A DNA stretch of 64,000 nucleotides, taken from positions 420,062,283-420,126,282 of the forward strand of contig NC_085140.1 of the NCBI RefSeq assembly GCF_024139115.2. The letters are read 5' to 3'. The translations under genes and the position numbers were made by a program. This DNA comes from Armigeres subalbatus (lineage: Eukaryota; Arthropoda; Insecta; Diptera; Culicidae). Below the pieces are notes generated by a model. The model did no database searches. It was not told where the DNA came from and was given only the letters and a program-made list of their open reading frames with translations. Positions 54,130 to 64,000 of the stretch are shown here, one piece after another (positions within the stretch are counted from its first letter, which is position 1; every line of letters starts with the position of its first letter).

Positions 54130-54670
54130 CTAAAATGATGCCTCCAATTATTGGTGCAGTGTTTCAATAGTTGCGGTATTTAATAATTCGTGTTCCTATA
54201 GTTGCGGATTCCATTGGTTTCTTATGTGACTAATTTGGTGATATCACGAATCACGATACTTTACCGATTTGGAGGGATTTTCTAATTTGTTTTCTTTTAT
54301 TTTGAGTAATGACTTATAGCCCAGAGAACTTATAGTGACAATTCCTAAACATTTCCCTCCCATTTTTCCAACTCATTGACAAAGTAGATGTCACATCATC
54401 ATTTCCTTCCATTTCCTTGTAACGGAGAAGATAGCTTTCTATAAGCAATTGGAGTAAGAATGTTAACCTGTAGCGTAATCTGAAAAGCAACAAATTTATG
54501 GCCGGACTATCGAGTTTTATCCGGGTCTTCCTATAAAAAGAATGTTTTAAGAGTGATCTCAGTGTACGAGAAAGGCAAAAAATGAGAAAAATATAAATAA
54601 GGAAGGAATATAAAAGAAGAATCTAACAACGACGATAAGAAAATTATTTTGAGCTTTTTAGTGGATGTGA
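54130..54670. other. Non-coding DNA
   Basis: No gene. GTGTACGAGAAAGGCAAAA at 54562 is the end motif of the 3827 repeat family. Confidence 0.35.
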
Positions 54671-54671
54671 C

Positions 54672-54795
54672 TTGTCATAAGACGAATTTGTACAATCCCG
54701 TTGAATTGCACCACTTAATTGTATCTTGACAGATACGTATTTCGACCTCAACAGTAAGGCCGTCTTCAGTGTCTTGTACTTGACTCGACTTGACT
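54672..54795. repeat. Truncated copy of the 13020 hairpin family
   Basis: One arm (CATAAGACGAATTTGTAC to CAGATACGTATTTCGACC) and the loop (GGCCGTCTTCAGTGTCTTGT) are present. The second arm is lost. Confidence 0.7.
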
Positions 54796-54799
54796 TGAA

Positions 54800-55278
54800 A
54801 CGACGATAAGTTAAAATGAGCAGTTATGGGGATCCAATCCGGGCATAAAACCTTTATGATAAATACATTTATTGATTTCCTAACAATAATTAAATGATTC
54901 TGATCATAAGCCGATTAAAATTTAAGAAATCCCAGTAGCAAAATTGGCTCTAACCTGCATTTGCAAAAACCTTATTCAAATACTCCGATGGATCAATCAA
55001 CCCCAATAAAAAACATGCGATTTGTCAGAAACCATCCAGTTTAATCCCAATCACCCACGATGACCTACACAGATAGAAAAATCCACTGAAATTTACGCTA
55101 AAGATGATGCACATAAATGGAACGCCATTATTAGCTTAATTCCACGCGTGATATAGCCTAAATGTATACAATACTTGACGTGAATCGTCAATATTGCTTG
55201 AAAGTTAATAAGCAAACTTGTTAGGAAAAGGACCATTTCAGCTTAGAATAGTGTAAATTTCCGCATCTCAAATTTTAC
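54800..55278. other. AT-rich non-coding DNA
   Basis: Nothing recognised. Directly upstream of the candidate exon. Confidence 0.35.
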
Positions 55279-55315
55279 GTGCTGTTTACTTTTCATTATT
55301 TTTTCTGTGTATCAG

Positions 55316-55645
55316 ACCACATGTTAATCAATCGACTCGATCCCAGCAGCACGTCCGTTGGCGGATTGCAACTCGACCGTATCGGTCCTAATTTGACGAG
55401 TGCGATTTGTTTCGGCGTCCGATCCACGGAGCAATCGCACTCCGGGTCCGGGTCGGAGTTTCGGGGACCCGAGGGCGTAAAATCCGTTTCGCCACGCGCT
55501 ACCACCGAGCAAATAGTGAACCGAACCTTTCGACAGGGTCGACGGGGGGCCTCCGTTCGCCAGCACGGTAGAAATGCGTATGTGAAGACCGAGGACCCCG
55601 AATCTCGCGGGCCCAATCTGGTGACGGACACTCTCATGCGTGATT
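55316..55645 (+). CDS. Candidate host exon, unknown product
   Basis: A GC-rich island in AT-rich DNA. Preceded by a pyrimidine-rich tract ending TTTTTTCTGTGTATCAG and followed by GATT|GTAAGC, both good splice-site forms, giving a 330-bp exon (110 codons) open in the frame DHMLINRLDPSSTSVGG. The sequence is rich in R, S and T with no known domain. The opposite strand is also open, so this may instead be an untranslated or regulatory GC block. Confidence 0.3.
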
Positions 55646-55699
55646 GTAAGCGATTAGATCTGGTTCATTGTCGGCGTGGAATGACTCAATTGCGTTGAT

Positions 55700-57000
55700 A
55701 GTTGATTGCAGTCGTTGATTCGGAAATTGTGCTCCCGGTGAGCGTATCGAATATGGGCACGGGCTAGGACACTGGTGAGAAAGAGTAGTTTATTCGAGAT
55801 TGATCTGATCGTCTCCAGTCGAGTGGGTCGAATCTGATGGAATGAGTTTGATGAAATTTGGATGATGATGATGAGAAGCACATTGCAACACTAGACGCTT
55901 ATAATTAATCATAATGTGAGTTCGCGATCACGGCTCCACAAAATATTCATGAATCATCTACTGAATCATAGTTTTCTGAGAAATGGCACTTTTGCTTTAA
56001 AAAATGTCATTTGGCCAGAGATGATTGATCAAGCCCATCGAGATAGGATCATGTATTATTTCAACCACAACACCTTATTTCTATTAGGCTCCTGAGAGCG
56101 ACCCTGATCTTTCAATAAATCAGCAAAGATTAGATTTCCTCCGTGAAGGTTGGATATCGTGGAACCTAGATCTCTCCAGCCATTGAATGGCTGAATCGCA
56201 CACCCTTGATTTGCCAAAGGTGCGCTCGAGTCAGCCAAGTTTTTGTTCGTCCCTGGGTTCGCGAAGGAAAAATTGCCTCTTTTTCCTTCGAGAGTCACTC
56301 TAAAAAACTCATCGCCGCCGACCGTCGACGTTTGTTGAGTGATGCTTTCGAAACAACAACGATGCGGATTTCACACGATCCAACAGAATGACATCTGGGT
56401 AGCTAAGCCAAGCAGCAAAAACGATGGAAAGATAATGGATAAATTAGAGGGGCTTAAATTCGATACCCATCGCGCGTACCCGGTCGGGTAGCTTGGGGTC
56501 AAGCCAAGAGCGTGCGAATGATTTTAATAGAAGATTGCTGTATGCGTTGAGGAAACTAATTACATACCTCGCATGAATTATTAGTTAATAGCATGAAAAC
56601 GGATCATTTTTCGATCTATCTCAGCCCTTCAAGGTTTCTATTAATAATTGGACATCGTTATTGATGGAAAATTGGTCCGCGTTTTCAATACCAGACATTA
56701 TAAATGGTTGCTTGAGTACTTCCAAAATCAGATTTTCTAAACGATAGATGTATGGAGGTATGCAGTGCTCTTGTGTGAAAAAAATATGTTTGTGGCCCTT
56801 GGTCAAAAAAAACTTTGCTTGAACGGATGATTAGACGAAGAAATATTTGATCGAATGTACATAGAAGTTAATTTCCTCCTGGATAACTTATTAGTCCAAA
56901 ATGTATTTGGGTTATCTGTGCTCGGTTGCCTCTTTACGAAGTAATATGTTCAACTTCCAAATTCTATTTGGAGTCAAACAAATTCAATCGATGTATTGGT
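55700..57000. other. Unique-looking DNA, no confirmed gene
   Basis: 56080-56400 is mixed in composition with small open frames on both strands (ICQRCARVSQVFVRPWVREG on plus; GNFSFANPGTNKNLADSS on minus), neither recognised. Otherwise AT-rich. Confidence 0.3.
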
Positions 57001-57009
57001 ATTCAATCA

Positions 57010-57290
57010 TTGATTTGGTTGATGGGTAGAGTAGAATGTAATCTAGGTACATCATGTAACATGTGAGGAAAAGTCTCATCACTGTGGGGGAGCAGGGGCC
57101 CGAGAATTCTGTGCTGGGGGACGTGATGGTCGCCAAAAAATTGTTGATAGTTCAACAGGTAGCTGGGGATATTGTAGCATTGCAGTTTGTACACAAGATC
57201 AACATGCCTAACATTGTCAAATGCTTTCTTTTGACATCCATCGCCATGGCAGATGTCTACTAGAATAAAACCAAGACACATCAGGTGTTC
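57010..57290 (-). pseudogene. Jockey RT fragment, degenerate
   Basis: Minus strand reads KKAFDNVRHVDLVYKLQCYN, IPSYLL, a damaged FGDHHVPQHRILGPLL. This matches the EKAFDNVRHDGLVYKLQRYN to GVPQGSILGPLL segment of the 37749-39260 RT. Only this central piece remains. Confidence 0.75.
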
Positions 57291-57750
57291 TGCTTTATTC
57301 ACTCTACTTTCAAGTTGCTGGGATGGAGGAGAGAAAGTATCAAAGTCTCCCATGCAGTGTATAAGAGTTCCATTCTCATAGCGGACTTAATTTTCCCAAT
57401 GTCTGAAAAGATTTTTCTAACAGCAAGTGGTAACAACACTCATTGTTAGGTAACCAAGTGATTTGCCTCGCTCAGTTGTCTCCCATTGGTGAGCGATGAA
57501 GATCTTTAAACATTGAATCAACGAACGCCAAATTTCAACGATCTAGAAAGCATCACCGATTAGGCCGCAGTAGAGCACCAAGTTGGCATGAATTTAGCTG
57601 ATTTTGACTCATGATCTGATTTTTTCAATGCTCGCCTTGAACGAGCTATTCTTCCTCCTCAGCAAAACCTTAAGCGGCTTCGTGCTTGGAAGAACATGAG
57701 TGTAAAATTCTTACTTCTGGACTTGGACGGTTCAAAGAGGCGGTGTCAGG

Positions 57751-57854
57751 CCATTTGGCCGAACGGGTGGTTGTGCCCCGTTTGGCATAAAGTCATTTGG
57801 CATAATGCCGTTTGGCATAATGGTCGTTTGTCATAAGGCCATTTGGCATAATTG
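57751..57854. repeat. 'TTTGGCATAATG' tandem cluster
   Basis: Six or so units such as CATTTGGCATAATGCCGT. Begins with the TTTGGCCGAACGG form, linking it to the 'TTCGGCC' motif family. Confidence 0.65.
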
Positions 57855-58044
57855 TTATTTGAGCTGTGTAATGGATAAGTAAGATTTGTTGAGTCATTCA
57901 GTTACGTGGTATCCTTCACATGGACAACACATGATTCCAGTCAAAACGGGCCCATTTGAAATGTTGACGCACCTACCAGCAAGATAGATCAGCATTAAAT
58001 TAAATTGACATTGTTTTTTTTCATGTAAGGGCAAGCCAGAAAAC

Positions 58045-58345
58045 TTGCCCATTTCTCCCTTTTATGAGCAAACGGTTTCTAAGAAAGGATCATATCTCCC
58101 CTTGAATTGAACCGAGCGAACCAAATGCTTGAATTGAAAGAAGGAGTCACATCCTCTCTGGCTTCTGCTGGGCAAATGCATCCTTTAAAAGAAGGGATCA
58201 TTATTTCATTTTTCCTTATGCCGAGCAAATACTTGAATTGAAGGAAGAAATCATATCATATCTTGCCATCTGCCGGGCAAATGCACCTTTTGAAAGAAGG
58301 GAAATATTTTCCCGTGCTTTAAACCAAGCAAATTCCTGAATTGAA
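58045..58345. repeat. Degenerate array, 'CCGGGCAAATGCACCTTT' unit
   Basis: About five units of 55-65 bp with GGCAAATGCATCCTTTAAAA, GAAGGGATCAT, and CTTGAATTGAAGGAAG. Reverse complement resembles the 11141-11738 minisatellite unit. Confidence 0.6.
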
Positions 58346-58799
58346 AGAAGGAACCATTTCGACTCTATGACACTACCCATATATCCATTACTCATAATGC
58401 CATTACACCAAGACTGCCATCACCCCGAGTGAGACACTACCCCGAATGAGCTAGTACCCCCAGTAGTCCAGATTTCAAGTTTATAGTTTATTCCAGTGAA
58501 AAAAATTAATCAATAGGAATTTATTTATAATTCATGTGAATGATTATTACTTGTTTAACGACTTATTCAATAGCAGGGCGACTCCAATTGAGTAAGTTAC
58601 ACAATTTTCACGAGAATGTTTACGTTGATCCTTACTTATTTTTCGATATTTTTACAAGGCTCATCGTGTCGGACTCGCGATTTATTTAATCAAACTTGAA
58701 CTGTTTACAAACAGTATTGAACGAACATGTACTTAACAGAATAAAGGGGTTGGAATAGTTGCTTCTGAAATTTGCCGGCGATAAACCTTACTGTGACTT

Positions 58800-60620
58800 A
58801 ACTTACTGTGCCATTAACGACGCAGCGGAGAACAACGTCGGGTATATGGGTCGAAGTCGACGGAACGATTGGTTCGACGAAGAGTGCAGACAGATTCTGG
58901 AGGAGAAGGACGCAGCGCGGGCGGTCGCGCTGCAGCAAGGTACCCGGCAGAACGTGGAACGTTATAGACGGAAGCGGAGACAGCAGACCCGCCTTTTTCA
59001 GGAGAAGAAACGCCGCCTGGAAGAAGCGGAGTGCGAGGAGATGGAACAGCTGTGCCGTTCTCAAGATACACGCAAGTTCTATCAGAAGCTCAACGCATCC
59101 CGCAAAGGCTTCGTGCCGCGAGCCGAAATGTGCCGGGATAAGGATGGGAGCATCTTGACGGACGAACGTGTGGTGATCGAAAGGTGGAAGCAGCACTACG
59201 AGGAACATCTGAATGGCGCTGAGAGTACAGGCAGTGAAAGTCAAGGCAGCGCAGGAGATGACTACGTCAGTTCAGCGGACGATGGAAGCCAACCAGCCCC
59301 CACCTTGAGGGAAGTTAAGGATGCCATTCAACAGCTAAAGACCAATAAAGCAGCTGGTAAGGATGGTATTGGAGCTGAGCTCATCAAGATGGGCCCGGAA
59401 AAGCTGGCCACTTGCCTGCACAAACTGATAGTCAGAATCTGGGAAACCGAACAGCTACCGGAGGAGTGGAAGGAAGCGGTTATATGCCCCATCTACAAGA
59501 AAGGCGACAAACTGGAGTGTGAGAACTTTCGAGCGATCACCATCCTTAATGCCGCCTACAAAGTGATATCCCAGATCATCTTCCGTCGTCTGTCACCATT
59601 AGTGAACGAGTTCGTGGGAAGTTATCAAGCCGGCTTCGTTGACGGCCGCTCGACAACGGACCAGATCTTTACTGTACGGCAAATCCTTCAAAATGCCGTG
59701 AATACCAGGTCCCAACGCACCATCTGTTCGTTGATTTCAAGGCGGCATACGACAGTATAGACCGCGTAGAGCTATGGAAAATTATGGACGAGAACAGCTT
59801 CCCTGGGAAGCTTACCAGACTGATCAAAGCAACGGTGGATGGTGTGCAAAACTGTGTGAAGATTTCGGGCGAACACTCCACTTCGTTCGAATCGCGCCGG
59901 GGACTAAGACAAGGTGACGGACTTTCGTGCCTGTTGTTCAACATTGCGCTAGAAGGTGTCATGCGGAGAGCCGGGTGTAACAGCCGGGGTACGATTTTCA
60001 ACAGATCCAGTCAATTTATTTGCTTCGCGGATGACATGGACATTGTCGGCCGAACATTTGCAAAGGTGGCAGAACTGTACACCCGCCTGAAACGTGAAGC
60101 AACAAAAGTTGGACTGGTGGTGAATGCGTCAAAGACAAAGTACATGCTTGTGGGCGGAACCGAGCGCGACAGGGCCCGCCTGGGAAGCAGTGTTACGATA
60201 GACGGGGATACCTTCGAGGTGGTCGAGGAATTCGTCTATCTCGGATCCTTGCTAACGGCTGACAACAACGTTAGTCGTGAAATACGAAGGCGCATCATCT
60301 GTGGAAGTCGGGCCTACTACGGGCTCCAGAAGAAACTGCGGTCAAAAAGATTCGCCACCGCACCAAATGTGTCATGTACAAGACGCTTATAAGACCGGTT
60401 GTCCTCTACGGACATGAAACATGGACAATTCTCGAGGAGGACTTGCAAGCACTCGGAGTATTCGAGAGACGGGTGCTTAGGACCATCTTTGGCGGTGTAC
60501 AAGAAGACGGTGTGTGGCGGCGAAGAATGAACCATGAGCTCGCCCAACTCTACGGCGAACCCAGTATCCAGAAGGTAGCTAAAGCCGGAAGAGTACGATG
60601 GGCAGGACATTGTAGTATTC
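58800..60620 (+). pseudogene. RTE-clade LINE copy, both ends truncated
   Basis: Same family as 11740-16370. 58800-59690: NDAAENNVGYMGRSRRNDWF through ENFRAITILNAAYKVISQII and YQAGFVDGRSTTDQIF. A one-base deletion near 59690 shifts the frame; 59784-60350 carries RLIKATVDGVQNCVKISGEH, RRGLRQGDGLSCLLFNIALE and the intact catalytic CFADDMDIVGRTFA. Another shift near 60350; 60374-60620 ends at GRVRWAGHC. Lacks endonuclease and 3' tail. Confidence 0.9.
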
Positions 60621-60624
60621 AGAG

Positions 60625-61075
60625 TAAGCGGCTAATGATTTTAGTTTGTATAAGTGATTCTAGACTATGAATTGATTCTGCTATTGCGGATAGTACATTA
60701 AACATAAGCAATCAAATATACTAATCGTGAAATCACATATTTCGCGTGCCCCACTAACTACGACTTATCACGATAGAGAATGAATCTGTGCATGATTGAG
60801 TGCATGATTGTGCAGTGTGAGATGGTGTTGGTAGCGCCATCGGGTTGAGTAGCAACGACGAAGATTGCACCGTCAGTTTGTTGTCGAATTTTAAAACGAA
60901 CAGTCGCACCGCTCTTCAACGGCGGATTCCATTCAGCCGTTTTCGGCTGGAATACGACATGTCGCAGTCGGTAGTGTTTGGTTTTATACCTATTTGTAAC
61001 TAGCGCATGAAAATGGTGCTTGCCACATCCATTAAATGTGCTAGTTATTAAATGGTAAGTATGCTCTCATGTTGT
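60625..61075. other. Unique-looking DNA
   Basis: 60760-61000 has mixed composition (ACGACGAAGATTGCACCGTC region). No gene or repeat recognised. Confidence 0.3.
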
Positions 61076-61079
61076 GGAT

Positions 61080-61502
61080 TTCGGAGCGAGCAGGTCTCCG
61101 AAATCATAGAAAAAAATACCGAAGCGAGCAGGTCTTCGAGTGTTGAATAAAACATGATCCCGGAGCGAGCAGGTCTCCCGAGGATAGAATAAAAGATACC
61201 GGAGCGAGCAGGTCTCCGAGCCATTTTTTTGTTTGTTCCGGAGCGAGCAGGTCTCCGAGGCATTTTTTTGTTTATTCCGGAGCGAGCAGGTTTCCGAGGC
61301 ATTTTTTTTGTTTATTCCGGAGCGAGCAGGTCTCCGAGGCATTTTTTTTGTTTATTCCGGAACGAGCAGGTTTCCGAGGCATTTTTTTGTTTATTCCGGA
61401 GCGAGCAGGTCTCCGAGGCATTTTTTTTTGTTTATTCCGGAACGAGCAGGTTTCCGAGGCATTTTTTTGTTTATTCCGGAGCGAGCAGGTCTCCGAGGCA
61501 TT
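61080..61502. repeat. 40-bp tandem array, 'GGAGCGAGCAGGTCTCCGAG'
   Basis: About ten units of TTTATTCCGGAGCGAGCAGG plus TCTCCGAGGCATTTTTTT, period 38-42 bp with T-run length changes. Because unit lengths vary, several frames stay open on both strands, giving FRSEQVSEAFF-type peptides. Each unit contains the dyad CGGAG...CTCCG. Confidence 0.9.
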
Positions 61503-62420
61503 TTATTTTGTGAATGCGATTAGAACTCCGAGGCATTTTTTTGTGAATGTGAGTATAACTCCGAGGCATGTTGACGTCGATCTACTTCTGTGACCACTTT
61601 GCAAATGCGAAGCTGGATTCCAAGACATTTTGTGTTCATTCCGTAGACATAGGACTTCGGCTGTGTATTCTATAGAGGAGTACACTTTGCGTATGTGAAG
61701 GACTCCGAGGGATTTTTTGTTAATTCCGGAGCGAGTGGAAATCCGAGGCATTTTATTTTGTGGATGCGATTAGAACTCCGAGGCATGTTGACGTCGAACT
61801 ACGTCTGTGACCACTTTGCAAATGCGAAGCAGGATTCCAAGACATTTTGTGTTCATTCCGTAGACGTAGGACTACGACTGTGTATTCTATAGAGGAGTAC
61901 ACTTTGCGAATGTGAAGGACTCCGAGGCATTTTCGTGTTTATTCCGGAGCGAGTAGAACTCCAAGGCATGTTGGAGTAGGGGTTCGTCTGTGTATTCAAA
62001 AGAAGAGTACACTTTGAAAATGCAAAGCAGGACTCCAAGGCATTTTGTGTTCATTTCTGAGCGAGTAAACATCAGAGACATTTTGACGTAGGACTGCATC
62101 TGGGTATTCTATAGAGGAGTACACTTTGCGAATGCAGACTCCGAGGCATTTTTTTTGTGAATGTGAGTAAAACTCCGAGGCATGTTGACGTCGAACTACG
62201 TCTGGGTTTTCTATAGAGGACCACACTTTGCGAATACAGAGCAGGTGTCCGAGACTTTTTTTGTTCATTCCGGAGCGAGTAGAACTCCGAGGCATGTTGA
62301 CGTAGGATTACGTCTGTAGAGTACATTTTGTGAATGCGAAGCAGACCGTCGAGGAATTTTCGTGTTTATTCCGGAGCGAGTAAAACTTCGATGCGTGTTG
62401 AAGTAGGGCTACGTCTCACT
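61503..62420. repeat. Higher-order derivative of the 40-bp array
   Basis: Longer units (roughly 170-240 bp) combine the 'CTCCGAGGCAT' core with GTTGACGTCGAACTACGTCT, TATTCTATAGAGGAGTACACTTTGCG (split here as TATTCTATAGAGGAG and TACACTTTGCG) and GCAGGATTCCAAGACATTTT. Four to five diverged copies. Confidence 0.75.
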
Positions 62421-62424
62421 ATAG

Positions 62425-62950
62425 GATTTCAGGCGGTCATTAATCGAAAATGTCATGTCTTCCGAATTATTTTAAAATATTTTCTCTCCATTGTCAATAC
62501 TCTAATTAAGAGAAATTCTGAATTTGAAGTCTCTAGGTGCACTAGTTCCAAAGATATAAGGTGGCAAAGTCAGAAATGGGTAAAAAGTTAGCAAATTTTC
62601 TGAAAAATATTTTATTTTCAACTATTTATTGAAATATTTTTAAATGTTTTTTCTTCAATGTTAATACATCATTACAAAGGTTATTGTATATGCTTTAAAA
62701 TGGTGTGCAAAAACTTATGGTTACATCGTGAAAAACAAATTGAACAAATGCGGAAGCAATATTTTTCCAAAAACGACGCTATTTTCAACTTTGATAGTGA
62801 AGAACTTTTTTTTCCTCAGGAATCCCCGGGTTCTTTTATGATACACATCAAGGACAAAGCTTCGACTAAAATGTCCCGAAAGAATTTCTTGCCAGTATTT
62901 GCAATTAACAGAGTTAAGTCACTCGGATTTTTTTCCCTTTTGTTTTTTTA
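62425..62950. other. AT-rich non-coding DNA
   Basis: The 137-codon frame at 62658-63071 crosses into the downstream repeat and is lysine/phenylalanine-rich without motifs; treated as chance. Confidence 0.35.
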
Positions 62951-62956
62951 CCGTGT

Positions 62957-63120
62957 TTTGCCTCTCTCGTACTCCAAGGTTAATGCTCATTCCAAAAACG
63001 AATGTTTGATAGAAGGCCCGGAGACCCCTAGTGGTATATATCAACTAACTCAGCGCGAAGAATTGAGGTGATGTCTGTATGTGTGTGCATGCGCGTCTGT
63101 ATGTATGTGCGCAAAAGAAC
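62957..63120 (+). repeat. 'GCCTCTCTCGTAC' interspersed repeat with TG microsatellite
   Basis: TTTTGCCTCTCTCGTACTCC, then GAAGGCCCGGAGACCCCTAG, GAATTGAGGTGATGTCTGTA and a TG-rich tail. Plus-strand counterpart of 46976-47135. Confidence 0.65.
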
Positions 63121-63124
63121 GCAA

Positions 63125-64000
63125 TCGCCATTTAGACACTTATTTGTGTCCGATTTTCTCGCAACAAGTTTCATTCGACGGGAAATCTAGTCCCATCGTT
63201 TCCTATTGAAAATGGGTCAGACTGAACTATGCGCTCAAAGGGTATGGTCAAAATACATTTATTGGTAATAACTTCGACTTTATTTATAACCATTTGAGCT
63301 CATTTAATTAACTTTTCAAAGGAGTAAATGAATAAAACCCCCAATGCAATGCAGCACAACGGTAACGGAAGGATTTAACAGTTCGCTCATATATTTCCTG
63401 TCAAATTTTACCGTTTCCGTCGCCATTCCGCTGAAATGCGTTTGGGGCTTGAGTGGTTTGAGTCATTCTCTAAACCTAATTTTCTGAGCTATTCATTAGC
63501 TACTGATGGAGAACTAAATATGAGATTTCATAATATGTAAATATTTATAAATCTCCTGGAATCAATAATTCCCGACATGTTTATTGCAAAAGTAAAGACG
63601 AACAATATCTTAGTTAGAACGGAGCGTATGAAATTCCTGCTAGTGTTCATGAATGTCTGGCTAATGGTAGGGAAATATTTATTCACTCATCTACACTTTG
63701 AGGTTCACTGGCTGAACAACCAGCGGAAAGTCAATATAAACAGTTGAAGAAATTTAGAACTCATAATGCAAGAAAATGATCAAGAGAGGCAAATGTTGAC
63801 ATTTTCCTTCGTGCCTTACATGAATCAGATCCATTTTAAGCTCGATTTGGATAACGAGGAGACGTTGGAAAAAAATTTTCACTTAGTTATTCTTATGCCA
63901 TGCGTAATTTTGTAATATTTGAAGATTTTCAAAAGTTCTTTATCTTCTAATACTTTAGATGAATTTATCTCATCTTCCATCGTTGATGGAATTGAAGAAA
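63125..64000. other. AT-rich non-coding DNA
   Basis: No repeat or gene recognised up to the window end. Confidence 0.35.

Noticed and set aside
61048..61513. Overlapping open frames on both strands with RSEQVSEAF/RPARSG repeats
   Set aside because: Tandem 40-bp repeat lacking stops in several frames; no signal peptide or non-repeat sequence.
1..64000. Integrated viral sequences, which are common in Aedes genomes
   Set aside because: No frame resembling viral polymerase, glycoprotein or nucleoprotein was seen; all RT signals are of the non-LTR (Jockey/RTE) type.

Overview
The window is non-coding, repeat-dense DNA from a mosquito, most likely Aedes. The evidence is several tRNA-derived SINEs with the layout of the Aedes Feilai family, a Juan-like Jockey-clade LINE, several copies of one RTE-clade LINE, and many TA-flanked and long-TIR MITEs. 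No intact host gene is recognisable. Every long open frame traces to a decayed non-LTR retrotransposon. The best host candidate is a GC-rich, splice-site-flanked open segment at 55316-55645.

Layout. 1-3.3 kb is mostly single-copy AT-rich DNA with one SINE flanked by target-site duplications (TSDs). 3.3-11.7 kb holds MITEs, RTE fragments, inverted GTGAGAA-type arrays and a minisatellite. 11.7-16.4 kb is one minus-strand RTE element, split by a 1.3 kb TA-flanked inverted-repeat element that itself carries a perfect 78-bp-arm hairpin. 17.1-21.1 kb is a 4 kb long-TIR element stuffed with a SINE and an RT relic. 21.2-26.6 kb is a young, apparently non-autonomous LTR retrotransposon (minus strand, near-identical LTRs, 5-bp TSD) with a 44-bp tandem array in its leader. 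26.7-34.3 kb is a Juan-like element whose gag ORF is split by a 3.3 kb palindromic array of tRNA-like units. 34.9-41.6 kb is a GC-rich Jockey element lying between nested inverted arms. 41.7-45 kb is mostly unique DNA. 45.7-46.9 kb is a second palindromic tandem array. 47.3-52.2 kb looks like one large TA-flanked TIR element carrying a 1.3 kb satellite, a SINE, a gag relic and a poly(A)-tailed insert. 52.4-62.4 kb holds a split SINE, nested MITEs, LINE fragments, an RTE copy and a 40-bp repeat array. 62.4-64 kb is mostly unique AT-rich DNA.

What stands out is the recurrence of inverted tandem arrays: 27.4-30.7 kb (tRNA-like units with Pol III boxes and terminators), 45.7-46.9 kb (mirror-matched units), and the 13.0 kb hairpin. 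If transcribed, these would form long dsRNA, the substrate type of endo-siRNA hairpin loci. That is inference; the structures are read directly. Similarities were judged by eye and boundaries are approximate unless a TSD fixes them.
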